From Metaphire vulgaris (taxonomy: Eukaryota; Annelida; Clitellata; Crassiclitellata; Megascolecidae), in assembly GCA_018105865.1 (NCBI GenBank), contig CM030866.1, positions 3,338,851 through 3,402,850 on the forward strand: a stretch of 64,000 nt of DNA, given 5' to 3'. A program made the position numbers and the translations under genes. Position 1 is the stretch's first letter, and each line of letters begins with the position of its first letter. Below, one piece after another: positions 24,589 through 34,803 of the stretch. The notes under the pieces were generated by a model. The model saw only the letters and a program-made list of their open reading frames with translations, did not search any database and was not told where the DNA came from.

Positions 24589-24695
24589 ATGTATATGTAG
24601 CATTAAGTATAGGGTCCCAACTGGGGGCGACTGGGGATCCAGGCTCTCGATAGGAGGCACGGGCCCCCTCCTGCCCCCCGGTGGAGCCGCCACTG
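24589..24695. mobile_element. 3' half of a CAGTGGCGGCTCC-family hAT-like element, abutting the satellite
   Basis: Directly after the last satellite unit comes GTAGCATTAAGTATAGGG, then TCCCAAC, a GGGCCCC-rich stretch and the terminal GGAGCCGCCACTG. This is the right half of the element seen complete at 58345-58519 and 41127-41325. The left half is absent; the array stands in its place. Confidence 0.8.
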
Positions 24696-25128
24696 ATCAT
24701 GTACGGCTTCATTGTCATCGAAATTCTAACGTAAAGGCAACAGCTTGCTGACATATTTCGCAAAAAACAAATTCATCGCTATGTTAAATTTGAGCTACAT
24801 ACTAACGTAATGGAAGTTGGATGCGCCGTCAGAAGCCAAGGTCAGAAGGCTTTGGCGCCATTCATGAAATTGTTTTATAGCGCTGAGTTTGTTTAGACTA
24901 CGAACTATCATTGGGCCATGTAACGAAACTCATTTTCGCCACAACTATTACTGCATGTTCTGTGATGTGCTTCAAGTCAAATTTTTGTTAAAATGTTTCA
25001 GCTTTGACTAATGCATTATCCTATAAATGCCACTCTAAAATCACTGCGCGCTACTCAAAAACTTCTGTGCGCTGGCCCTAAAAATATTGCGCAATTGCGC
25101 AGCGCGCAGCTTAGAGGGAACGTTGGTA
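24696..25128. other. Intergenic DNA ending in a GCGC-rich transposon terminus
   Basis: The stretch ends (about 25080-25125) with GCGCAATTGCGCAGCGCGC followed by AGCTTAGAGGGAACGTTG. Read in reverse, this resembles a known type of hAT-like terminus (GTTCCCTCTAAGCTGCGCG). The left end was not identified. No gene. Confidence 0.4.
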
Positions 25129-25321
25129 CAGTGGCGTAGCCATGGGGGGTTGGTGGTTTTAAACCCTTCCCCCCTTAGGCGGCGAAAACAATTGTTTTTG
25201 GATATATTATCATGCAATTTTTATTTTTTGAGTCGATTTTTGGGGTGAGACGCCCCCCTTTGGCGGTTATCCACAGAATTTTTTTCAAACCCCCCTTCCG
25301 GAAATCCTGGCTACGCCACTG
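25129..25321. mobile_element. hAT-like miniature element, CAGTGGCGTAGCC family
   Basis: TIRs are CAGTGGCGTAGCCA and TGGCTACGCCACTG. The interior shares a poly-C/G, TTTT-rich plan with 32931-33249. Flanks CGTTGGTA and GCCTAGTA do not match well, so the duplication is lost or the site is rearranged. Confidence 0.7.
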
Positions 25322-25325
25322 GCCT

Positions 25326-25405
25326 AGTATGACCTCACCAATGCCTCCTCCCAACAAACAAATTTAAACTCCCAAAAATGTCTAGGTGGCTAGAATAGCC
25401 ACTGG
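25326..25405. mobile_element. 3' fragment of a CAGTGTTTATT-family element
   Basis: From GTATGACCTC to GGTGGCTAGAATAGCCACTG it matches the right half of the element at 7388-7559. The left half is missing, apparently replaced by the neighbouring element. Confidence 0.6.
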
Positions 25406-25445
25406 CTCAAGGATATTTTTCCACCCCCCTAACACCCCTCCAAAA

Positions 25446-25873
25446 TATCTTATATCCGAAATTCAGAATATCATCAACGTCGCCGCCAGACTAATCTACC
25501 GCCAGGACCGCCGTGCGAGCATAACACCTCTCGTGGGAGACAAGCTCCACTGGCTTCGCGTCAGAGAACGCATTATCTTCAAGAGGTGCCTCATAATTCA
25601 TGGCATCATCACCGGCCAAGCCACTCCAGAGTACCTAGCGTCACTTGTAATACCCTCCAGGGACACTCTCAGACGATCGACAGTGCGATCATCGTCCTCT
25701 CTCTAGACCCTGTTGTTCCGAGGCCGCTCAAGATCCCCACCCGAGGAGATCGCGCCTTCTCACGAGGCGGACCACTTCTAGGGAATACTATTCCGCCGGA
25801 AATCAGAAGGATCAAAGACCGACCCATTTTTAAAAACAGTTTGAAAAACCATCTATTTCGGGAGTCTTTGTAA
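25446..25873 (+). pseudogene. CR1/jockey-type LINE reverse transcriptase, 3' end
   Basis: Translation gives the familiar tail of non-LTR retrotransposon ORF2: NVAARLIYRQDRR, then ITPLVGDKLHWLRVRERI, then FKRCLII and TPEYLASL. After a frame change near 25660-25700 it continues with RGDRAFSRGGPLLGNTIP and IFKNSLKNHLFRESL before a stop. CR1-clade elements show the order N(A)AAR, LHWLPV..RI.YK, YL..L, R(S), GDRAFS, WN.LP, F...LK..LF. Only the last 140 or so residues remain, consistent with 5' truncation. The frame change means it is dead. Confidence 0.85.
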
Positions 25874-26339
25874 AGCGCCTTTGTCTTTGGCACCGCTATG
25901 CATACGGAGCTATATAAATAGTCCAGTATACATACATGCATACACAAATTTGGTAATGTGACAATGGTATGCATACAAAATGCATACTAATTAGCTCCGG
26001 ACACCCCCAATTTGAGGTCGACACCCCCCCCCCAATTCACAATCCTAGAAATATTAAGTGACTGGCTGTACCCTCTTCGAAAGCGCTATAGAAATTCATG
26101 CGATTTTACTTACTTACAGTAAATCAATTGTGTCTCAACGCGTTAATTTTTTTAATGCTGACATTTGAACACGAAGTATTTCTAATCTATCTAATCTAAT
26201 CTAATGTTAAACTTCTATAGCGCCACTTTCATAATGCACAGGAGCATCACAACCTTTCTTTAATTGGAAGCCAGTGAAGACCCTTATACGGACTGAAATG
26301 TTTAGGCCTACTGCCTATAATAGGCCTAATTTCTTTCGT
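25874..26339. other. Intergenic DNA with dispersed TATAGCGC motifs
   Basis: CGCTATAGAAATTCATGCG followed by ACTTACTTAC lies at about 26083-26118, and AACTTCTATAGCGCC followed by TCATAATGCACAGGAGCATC at about 26209-26250. The second block recurs near 50634-50672. No gene. Confidence 0.5.
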
Positions 26340-26577
26340 TTTTTTGCGCAAGAAACTAGAAAACGAGAAACCCAAGAAGTTCCAAGAACGCCGAAAAATC
26401 GACTTTCATTACTTTCGCGTGATTGGAAAGGATTCGGCGGCAAATCGCACGGGAAAACGTCGAAAATTGTCGCGAAATTCTCCAATCAGAATCAAAATCT
26501 ACAGACGCTCCGAAGGCGCGCGCGCGCGCTTTCGCCGCACGCTTTTTCGCATCCATGTGCCGCGTCCATCAAGAACT

Positions 26578-26609
<32 letters not shown>

Positions 26610-26720
26610 AACACAGTCGTCTCGTCTGCCGCAGTCGTCTGCGTGGTAGAGGGAGGCGGCGTTGTCGCGATCTGGAAACGGGTCCATGCATCATATTCGA
26701 ACGGATCTTATAAAGTCACG
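26340..26720. other. CpG-rich patch with CGG repeat
   Basis: A GC-rich, CpG-rich stretch with GCGCGCGCGC at about 26516 and (CGG)n at about 26578-26609. Overlapping frames in several phases reflect the composition. It could be a promoter or first-exon region of a gene not otherwise visible, but no clear coding frame or TATA box supports this. Confidence 0.35.
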
Positions 26721-26819
26721 TGATCATTGCTCGCTCGTTTAAGTCGGGTTTCGATGAAATTCGATCAGGCAATCGAAGATGCGCTTTAGAAGCGGAAGCT
26801 TACGTAATACGTACATCAT

Positions 26820-26820
<1 letters not shown>

Positions 26821-26884
<64 letters not shown>
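26821..26884. repeat. (TA)n microsatellite
   Basis: Uninterrupted TA repeat of about 64 bp. Confidence 0.95.
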
Positions 26885-26887
<3 letters not shown>

Positions 26888-27046
26888 TTGACGGTTTTGC
26901 TATAGCTTTACGTTGCAGAATATATATAAACGAGTGTTTGGAAAAATCACCCATGTATAGAGTTGCCCACACCGGTGCAATTATAAACTAAAGATTTAAG
27001 GTTAATTGTTAATCTTTAAAACGTTAAACTGACTAATAGAAACGTA

Positions 27047-27165
27047 GGCGTAAACTTCTATTAGGCTGCCAGGCTCGAGCCCCCTGCTCCCCATTATTTG
27101 AGAGGCTACAATAGGGAAGGGGAAGGTATAGGGACTGGGTCCCCACTTTTTCATCTAAGTTCACG
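27047..27165. repeat. Dispersed TAGGCGTAAACTTC repeat
   Basis: Begins TAGGCGTAAACTTCTATTAG and ends AAGTTCACGCCAATGAG. Shorter or diverged copies lie at 4912-4970, 7365-7607 and 54378-54500. The ends are roughly inverted, suggesting an old DNA element. Confidence 0.55.
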
Positions 27166-27416
27166 CCAATGAGTCGAAATATGTGCCGTCTTAGGTATAT
27201 ATTATGGCGGTTTGACTACTGTACTTTGGTGTCGGTGAAGGTTTCAGCAATTTTCCATTATAGATTCAATTTAACCAGCGCCTTTTTAAAGTATGTACAG
27301 TAAAAGTTCGTTATGACGTGGCCGAGTTAAAGGCATATTTTTATGGTAATAAGTTTCTACTGTAGTTAGTGAAACTACTTATCTTCCATGAGTTCTACTA
27401 AATCGTCAGGGGCGTA

Positions 27417-27584
27417 GCGACGGGGGGAGTATATCGGTATATATAACCCTCCAAAATCAGTCTACCTTAAAGTTTTTTATGTGATTTAAATGTGGTTTAT
27501 ACGGTTTATGTGGTTTATAGTTAGGATTTATACCCACACAAAATATTTATACCCTCTCAAATCAAATTCCTGGCTATGCCCCTG
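27417..27584. mobile_element. hAT-type miniature element, CAGGGGCGTAGCGACGG family, copy 1
   Basis: TIRs are CAGGGGCGTAGC and GGCTATGCCCCTG. Flanks TAAATCGT and TCAATCGT match at 7 of 8. The interior (AGTCTACCTTAAAG, GTTTATAGTTA) is shared with copies at 31669-31845 and 36884-37096. Confidence 0.85.
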
Positions 27585-27977
27585 TCAATCGTGTTGAAAT
27601 AGGGTTGTATACTTAGGCTACTGGTAATTTTAGCGCTTTATCGTGTGTGTGTTTTAGGCAGTTGAGTGTTGATTTATTCGTCGCAATATACTGGAATCCG
27701 ATTCTTTTGCGAATCTTCCGCTCTGTTGAGTTCGACGAGGACGAAACAATACAGCAAGACATCGCAATATTGAGGCAAAAATATTGGCTAAAAACCATTC
27801 GACATACACGCGTTTCACCGAGTCGATGCTTTGTATATTCGCTTATAACGTTTACTCCATTATAAAGTACCGCAACGTACGGCCCCGCGTGATGCACGAT
27901 ACCATATCGAATGGTATTGGTTGTTATAACGTACCTCGGATCCTATCATTATAACGTGCTCGATTTGACAGATCTGG

Positions 27978-27985
27978 TATAAGTA
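27978..27985 (+). promoter_or_regulatory. Possible TATA box upstream of the GPCR
   Basis: TATAAGTA lies 55 bases before the GPCR start codon, inside the pogo-like element. Position is plausible for a short 5' UTR, but no other core element is evident. Confidence 0.25.
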
Positions 27986-28039
27986 CGCTGTATTAGGCCT
28001 ATAATAAACGAAGTTCCTATACTGTTTCGGAGTGGCAAA

Positions 28040-29083
28040 ATGTCGGACGTGTCCCGTCCAATCGACTTCAATTCGACGGGGAATTTTTCCGGCGGAAGTA
28101 CCACCACGAAAACCAACCTAGAGGTGAGGATCGTCACTCTTACGTTCTACGTTCTGACGTTTCTCGTCGGACTGTCCGGGAATACGCTCGTCATCTACGT
28201 GATCGGACGGTACGGACGGATCCGTATGCGCTCCGTCAGCAACTACTACATCTGGAACCTGGCGTTCGCCGACGAACTGTTCGTGTTGACGATACCGTTC
28301 TTCTGCGTCGGGACCTACTACAACGACTGGATCTTCGGCCGGTGGACGTGCAAGTTGGCGTCTGTGTTTCGCGAGTGCAACAAGTTCTCCAGCCTGCTGA
28401 CGCTGATGGCGCTCAGCGTCGACCGCTACCTGGCGACCTTTCCGGCGATGGGCCGGTACCGCCAGGTCCGGTTCGGTCCCGCGGTCTGTACGGGCATCTG
28501 GATCGTCTGTCTCGGGCTGTCGCTGCCCTACTGGATGTTCAGCACGACGGTGGTGGCCAGGGGCCGTTCTTCGCGTACGGGGACGACGGTACGCCACAGC
28601 TGCAAGTTCCAGTGGCCCCGGCCCCACTACCACGAGGTCTGGGCGTGCGTCCAGCTCTTCGGGGCCGTACTGGTCCCGTTCACCGTCATTGCCGTCTTCA
28701 ACGTCCTTCTCGTCCGCCGTCTGAATCGCCGGACGTCGTCTGCGTCGGCGATAAGACTCCACGGGTCCAGCAGACGACGTCTGCGAAGAACAGGTGTCAG
28801 CAGTCGACGTCAGCGGCTGTCGTCCGGCATGACGCGTACGGTGCTCGTCATCGTCGTGACGTTTGCCGTCTGCCAGCTGCCGCTCGTCGTGTACGAGTTC
28901 GTTTCGGTGCACATCGTGCGTCAGATGTCACGTGGTCTGATGACGTTGACCGTCGATGCGATGAACCGGCTGATCTACTGTCACATGGCCGCCCAGACGC
29001 TGGTCTTCGTCTCCAGCTGCTGCAACCCGTTCATCTACGGAGTCTCCAACGGGAATTTCAGTAAGAACAGGCGCTATATATAA
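28040..29083 (+). CDS. Class A (rhodopsin-family) GPCR, peptide-receptor type
   Basis: This 347-residue protein has seven hydrophobic helices. Family marks are clear: N-glycosylation sites at N11 and N15, GN at 47-48 (1.50), LAFAD with D78 (2.50), W97xFG, C104 and C188 for the conserved disulphide, DRY at 128-130, W154 (4.50), P213 (5.50), CQLP at 278-281 in place of CWLP, and NPFIY at 329-333. The segment before D78 and the DRYLA context resemble somatostatin/allatostatin-C/galanin-type receptors. Residue 3.32 is Arg (111), so it is not an amine or somatostatin receptor in the strict sense. ICL3 is Arg/Ser-rich. The start has A at -3. The tail after NPFIY is only 14 residues. A GTAAGA donor at 29061 occurs where GPCR tails often splice, so the true C-terminus may be in another exon. 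GC content far exceeds the flanks. The ligand cannot be assigned. Confidence 0.9.
   Translation: MSDVSRPIDFNSTGNFSGGSTTTKTNLEVRIVTLTFYVLTFLVGLSGNTLVIYVIGRYGRIRMRSVSNYYIWNLAFADELFVLTIPFFCVGTYYNDWIFGRWTCKLASVFRECNKFSSLLTLMALSVDRYLATFPAMGRYRQVRFGPAVCTGIWIVCLGLSLPYWMFSTTVVARGRSSRTGTTVRHSCKFQWPRPHYHEVWACVQLFGAVLVPFTVIAVFNVLLVRRLNRRTSSASAIRLHGSSRRRLRRTGVSSRRQRLSSGMTRTVLVIVVTFAVCQLPLVVYEFVSVHIVRQMSRGLMTLTVDAMNRLIYCHMAAQTLVFVSSCCNPFIYGVSNGNFSKNRRYI
29061..29066 (+). other. Candidate splice donor in the GPCR tail
   Basis: GTAAGA follows TTTCA just after the NGNF sequence that opens helix 8. Reading through gives only SKNRRYI and a stop, whereas helix 8 in this family normally continues with basic and aromatic residues. 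Splicing here would replace that short tail. No second exon was recognised downstream. Confidence 0.4.
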
Positions 29084-30004
29084 TTAAGATGACGTGATAA
29101 CGATAAGTAGGTAAGTAAGATCTCGCGAATTTCCATATAGCGCTTTCAAAAAGTAGCATTGCGGATTCCTCCTTGTTCCTAGGCGCTTGGTTTGGTCTTA
29201 ATAAATATGAAGTAGTTACATAGATTATATAGTCCATTGGTGGCTAAACTCATAGAAGGTGCAAGCAAATTACGAATTTTAAAAGATTGGGTGGGGCGCA
29301 ATGCCATAATATAATGTCAATATTAGACACGAAGACGAGGTAGTGGTGATCCAGTTCTTTACAAAATTTCATAAAATCTCTGCTGCTGTTTTTGTGGAAC
29401 CTGTGATAAAATTGTCAGACAGGCAGCGTTATTAGTTTTGTTACTTAGTGGCAATTGTACGCTTCTGTTAATCTGTTAATGAGTCAGTCAATTTATGTAG
29501 CGTAAAAACCCTTGAAGGAAGGGCCAAACTCAAGAGCGCTTTACACTTTATACGAGATCTCATAAAAGTACGTTTTAACCCTTTGTTTCCGTGCAAACAG
29601 ATTGAGGTCTATGGATCAGTTAAGTAGGGTCATTTCATCCATAGGGTCATTGTGGTTGGTGAGGATGATGCTAATTGTAGTAGTATTTGCAGTGGTAGCT
29701 GTAATGGTAATGATATTGATAATGATAACTATAATGATAGGCCTAGTGATAAATATAGTGGTAATGGTAATTGTAGAAATTGACACTTTTTCCAAATTCT
29801 GGTTTTCCAGTACTTTGGCACAAAAGTTGTTCTACCTTGTATGGGTGTACAGAGACTGGAACGCAATCAGGGACTGGGACGCAAATGTGTAACTCTGTTG
29901 GAAATAAACCAATTTCGATTTAAAAATAAATAAAATTATAAAAAATTAAAAAAATAAACATGCACAATATAAACAATTGCTCACAATGAAACATGTATGC
30001 TATG
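29084..30004. other. GPCR 3' flank and intergenic DNA
   Basis: A GTAAGTAAG / ATCTCGCGAATTTC / ATATAGCGC motif of the dispersed family lies at about 29109-29142. AATAAA at 29200-29205 could serve the unspliced GPCR transcript. TTATGTAGCG recurs near 29495. No further gene. Confidence 0.45.
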
Positions 30005-30315
30005 CAGAGGCGGTTCCAGGAATTCTTGGTGGGAAGATGAAAAATTTATAGGAAGTTGGTGGGGGGATACAAAGTGAAGAAAGTGAGAAGAAAACCAAAA
30101 GACAAGAGAGAAAAAGGTCATTGTTAGTGTTTTGCCCACTAAATGTTAATAAACCTTGCAAAAAAGGCCGACAAGCAAAAAAGTAGGTCATTCGCAGTAT
30201 TTTTCACTTTTTTTTAAAACTCGCCGGAAATTAGATTGACAAGCAAAAATATGGTAATCTGGAACACCGGTGGGAGGATGCATCCCCAGTCATCCACATG
30301 GTAGAACCGCCACTG
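30005..30315. mobile_element. TIR element with CAGAGGCGGTTCCAGG ends
   Basis: CAGAGGCGGTTCCAGG at the left pairs with GGTAGAACCGCCACTG at the right. The interior is purine-rich with no transposase. The flanking 8-mers do not match, so the superfamily assignment (hAT-like, from the termini) is tentative. Confidence 0.55.
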
Positions 30316-30841
30316 AGTGATACCCCTTACCACTTCCCTTATAATGGTCCGTTATTTTGATTTCAGCTGAACTCTCCAACCCCGGAGATGGGAGAGATTT
30401 GAGAGAGAGAGAAAAATTCATGCTTTGTTCCCGCTGCTGCTTTTTTAAAAATCGATCGCCGCTGGATTAATTTATTCATTAATGACACGCGACAGTTCAG
30501 ACGAAGTATAAATAATCCTGATTAATTAGGACTGTGCAGACAGTTGGGCCCACAGTGGAAACCGCAAGAAGATTACAGGGAGACGGCGCTAAGGGGTGGG
30601 TCCGGACCCACCCGGTCTCGGGCAGGGGCACCCGAGCAAATCGTGCAAATCCGCAGATAATTTTTTTTTTGGGGGGAGAGGGGTAGTCTGAGCCGGGTCC
30701 TGGTTGTGTGGGTTGCATTAGACCCACCCAAGGAAAAAACCCAGCGCTGACCTTGATTGAGTATAGCCTATAGCTAGACTCTGTAATATGGCCTTGCTTC
30801 TGACATTTGGTAATATGGCGCACAAGAAATTGGTAGTTTAA

Positions 30842-31340
<499 letters not shown>

Positions 31341-31668
31341 TTTGCGAATAATAATTTTGCGACGACAGATTATTATGCCGAAGCGACGCGTTTTTCGGGA
31401 AATAATGAAAATATCGGATAAAATAAATAAGTAGGCCTAAATTTTGTCGAAAGCGGTTACAACGCAGTTAGAGTAACGAAATACAGTTGATTTGTTTAAC
31501 CTATAGTGTTGTTTCTTATGCAACTAAGGCTTGAAAAACATAAAGGTAGTCGTTGTCGTCATCATTAACGTCTCGCTTAAAGTTGACTACTTTGGAACCA
31601 TTGTGTTACGCAGAGATAGAAGTTTCATTTATTTTAAAGAGAAATTATTCGTTTGTTTGGATTAGAGT

Positions 31669-31845
31669 CAGGGGCGTAGCGACGGTGGGTATATCGGTAT
31701 ATACACCCTCACAAAATCAGTCTACCTTAAAGTTTTTTATGTGATTTATATGTGGTCGTATGTAGTTTATATGGTTTATAGTTAAGGTTTATAGCCCCCC
31801 CAAATATTTATACCCTCCCAAATAAAATTCCTGGCTACGCCCCTG
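31669..31845. mobile_element. hAT-type miniature element, CAGGGGCGTAGCGACGG family, copy 2
   Basis: Intact TIRs CAGGGGCGTAGC and GCTACGCCCCTG, flanked by a perfect 8-bp duplication, ATTAGAGT (31661-31668 and 31846-31853). Confidence 0.92.
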
Positions 31846-32868
31846 ATTAGAGTTATATGGGGTTAGGGTTAGGTGCTGCTTGTTAACGGTTTGTTACTGA
31901 ATGACCAAACCTAACATATATACGCTGAACAATATATTTACTGTGATTCGGAAAAATATGAATGGTAATCAGAGTTCCTGTGCTTTGGTCCAGAATATAT
32001 GGCGTAAACAGTTCTCCGTATAACGTTGCGATGTTTCGATTGGGGGGTGGGGGTGGGGGGCGAAAACGGAAATTCATCAAAAAGTCGATTAGACAGAGAA
32101 TTCGCCTTAGCAGTTGTCTCAACGCTGAAATCATTGCGCCATATAATATCGATGGCAGAAACTGTCAATGCGCTAATAGGACTACGCAGCAAGAGCTGTG
32201 TACATCGTGAGTGAAATCGAGCGCATATATCCACCCATCCATCCATCCATCCATCCATCCATCCATCCATCCATCCATCCATCCATCATCCATCCATCCA
32301 TCCATCCATATAGACGCTGCAAATCCAATCCATCCAACGGATTAAGCCAGAGCTTCTGCATGGTTTCCACAGAGCAATCGTTAAGCATCACGCATATTCG
32401 ACCCTGTTGCAATGGATCATTGCATTCTCTTATAAATACTGTTTCCTCGTTATTTATCTGTCTGTCTGTCTGCCTGTCTGTTTACCTGTCGGTTTGTATG
32501 TTTGTCTGTCTCGAGGAAATTGTTATGCTTGCCTCTATAGCGGCCTAAATAAATTTGTCATCGTTTTTATTAGTTTCTTTTATATTGCTTGTCCTCGCAT
32601 CAGGAAACTACTCGTAAATTTCGAAATCCGAATGGCTGGACGACTGAAAAATAAATAAAGCCTTCTGCCCCACTCCACCCCGCCCCCCCACTGAGATTCT
32701 TTCACGGCCAGTGGAGGGATAAATCGCAATTGTTCGGGAAATCTAACATCCATCGAAATGAAAAATTTAGTAGGCCTGTCTATAAAATCGAATTTAAAAA
32801 GATCAATGTTTCGAATAAATGCATCGAACGGATGACACAATAAATCAAATGTAACAACAACAACAACA

Positions 32869-32904
<36 letters not shown>

Positions 32905-32930
32905 GTACTACAACTACCACCTGTGGCGTA
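31846..32930. other. Intergenic DNA with ATCC, CTGT and CTA microsatellites
   Basis: GGGTTAGGGTTAGG at about 31860 is a short telomere-like string. (CCAT)n lies at about 32229-32310, imperfect (CTGT)n at about 32457-32512 and (ACA)n/(CTA)n at about 32853-32904. No gene. Confidence 0.7.
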
Positions 32931-33249
32931 GCCAAAGGGGAGTTTGGGGTTAAAACCTCCCTTGGGCGCCGACGAAAAATTTTTTGTAATGTGTTTCCAT
33001 GCATTTTTTATTTTCGGGCGCGGTTTTCAGGGTCAACCCCCCCTTTGGGGCTGCTGACCAAATTTTTAAGCGCCATAGGCTTGGCGACCTTTTTTGCTTG
33101 TCTGCATCTGAAAGGAAAATTTTTAGAAGGAAAGACATCGTGTAGATACATAGGATGCCTTTTTTTTGCTTGTCAAGATTTTTCGAAGTTGGTTACGGTC
33201 AGAAGTGAAAACCAAAACCCCCCTTCGGGAAATCCTGGCTACGCCACTG
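32931..33249. mobile_element. hAT-like miniature element, CAGTGGCGTAGCC family
   Basis: Left end CTGTGGCGTAGCCA and right end TGGCTACGCCACTG. Flanks ACTACCAC and GATACCAC match at 6 of 8, a decayed hAT-size duplication. It shares its plan with 25129-25321. Confidence 0.7.
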
Positions 33250-34501
33250 GATACCACTACTACTACGACTATGGCCTCTGCTACAAAAACAGCAACATCA
33301 ACTACTACTACTACTACGACTGCTACTACTGCTACGACTATACAGTAACTAGGCTTACTCTTGCAACTGCTGCAACTACTCTTGTCATCTTTATTGGTAT
33401 TGGCGTCCTGTTAATTTGTCAAGTCCCCGATGACCTCGATATCAATGACGCTCTTCTCTTCCCTCTGAAATCGATTAGTTCCCGAAGACTTTTCGGACGA
33501 ACTGGAAGCAGACCGGATTGGAAGTTGGACGAATCACCGGGCAAGGTCAGGTCGCCGGAAGCTCTGACCTATTTCCGGGGACAGCGCGACGTCGCCGGAA
33601 ACCGTGACCTATTTCCTTGGCTACATGAAGTAAAATCACTCAAATGCGTTAGCGTCAAATGGGCGCAAAGACCAATAAGGCGACACCGTGTGTGTGTGTG
33701 TGTGTGTGTGTGAGTGTCCACGTAAGTCCATAGATTTATCGTATCGTACATACTGCCGTGGTGCTGTTGCCATGACAATGACTCTATAATCTAATCAGCG
33801 CTAATTTTTCGAGATCCCAGACTAATGCTCTGTGAAAATTCAACGACCCCGAATTTTATGCTCAAAAGCCAGTTGATATCTTCAAACACAACACATGTAA
33901 GAGAGAGGCAGAGAGACAGACAGACAGACAGAGAGACGGAGACAGACAGGGAGACAGAGACAGACAGACATAGAAAGAAAAAGAGACATAGAGAGAAACA
34001 GATACACAGACGTCTGAGAAAGTGTTGCCTTGTCTATTATTCGTTTATTTTCTTAATTCTGCAAAATTTGCTTAATGCATTCCTATTATTATTATTATTA
34101 TTATTATTATTTTTATTAGGCCTATTATTAGGCCTATTATTAGGCCTATTATTAGGTCTATTATTAGGCCTATTATTAATTTATTATTATTATTACAACG
34201 TTCCGATTATTGTGGTAACTTGTCCTATAAGAACTGCATGAACACATTACATTATGCTGTTCTAGTTGAAGAGTTTTGTAGCGCAATGAACCAGACCCCT
34301 CGACGGCGTCATTTTTCATATTCCAACAAGTCATTGACGTCATTGAGTGTGATGACGTTTCTGTGCGTGAAGCTCTTAAGCGGTGTGCCATTCGAATTGA
34401 CGCTTTAGAAATGTCTATCGCTCGCTGGGCACAGTTTCATTAATGGATTTTAAAGTGCCGCTATCCGTTTTAAAAAAAAGATTTCTCAAGAGGCGGTTTC
34501 A
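33250..34501. other. Intergenic DNA with several simple repeats
   Basis: (CTA)n-like at about 33252-33345, a small direct duplication of GTCGCCGGAA...TGACCTATTTCC at about 33551-33617, (GT)n at 33692-33712, (GACA)/(GAGA)n at about 33900-34000, and (TTA)n merging into ATTAGGCCTATT tandem units at about 34085-34195. No gene recognised. Confidence 0.6.
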
Positions 34502-34630
34502 CAGTGGCGTAGCCAGGGTTCCAGAATATAGGGGCACCGTCACTTATACGTGCGAACTTTGACTCCACTAGGGGTTTGAGGAGCGTCGTGAGCCCCCCTC
34601 CAGGGGTATGGTAAAGGCCTAACGTCAGTC
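34502..34630. mobile_element. Left end of a CAGTGGCGTAGCC-type element, truncated
   Basis: CAGTGGCGTAGCCAGGGTTC at 34502 is followed by AGAATATAGGGGCAC. No matching right terminus was found before unrelated SINE-like sequence. Confidence 0.45.
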
Positions 34631-34664
34631 GGAGAGCCGAATGGTTAGCGCATTCAGTTATAGG

Positions 34665-34793
34665 TATCCGGACGTTTCATCTCAGGACGATTCATATCAA
34701 AGACGTTTCATCTCAGGACGTTTCATCTCAGGGCTATTCAACTCGGATAAAGTTATAGGGGTTAGGGTTAGGGCGATGAAACGTCCTGGATTC
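34665..34793. mobile_element. Short TIR element with a 10-bp target duplication, MULE-like
   Basis: Ends are related to GAATCCRGGACGTTTCATC in inverted orientation. Both flanks read CAGTTATAGG (34655-34664 and 34794-34803). A 9-10 bp duplication points to a Mutator-like origin. Internal GACGTTTCATCTCAG units repeat three times. It interrupts a SINE-like sequence. Confidence 0.55.
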
Positions 34794-34803
34794 CAGTTAT
34801 AGG

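Larger units (their letters stand above)
27298..28024. mobile_element. Pogo/mariner-like element abutting the GPCR gene
   Basis: The left end CAGTAAAAGTTCGTTATGAC and the right end CGAAGTTCCTATACTG are rough inverted repeats. Internal TATAACG motifs (CTTATAACG, GTTATAACGTACCTCGGATC) match a second copy at 51865-52096. TA precedes the left end; the right TA is lost. A CAGGGGCGTAGC-family hAT element (27417-27584) is nested inside. Its right end lies only about 15 bases before the GPCR start codon. Confidence 0.5.

Noticed and set aside
24290..24763. 157-codon minus-strand frame across the array edge
   Set aside because: It joins satellite sequence to transposon sequence by chance. No domain.
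28118..28912. 264-codon frame antisense to the GPCR
   Set aside because: It is a shadow of GC-rich GPCR codons; the plus frame has all family motifs.
28342..29064. 240-codon second plus-strand frame in the GPCR
   Set aside because: Out-of-frame shadow with no motif.
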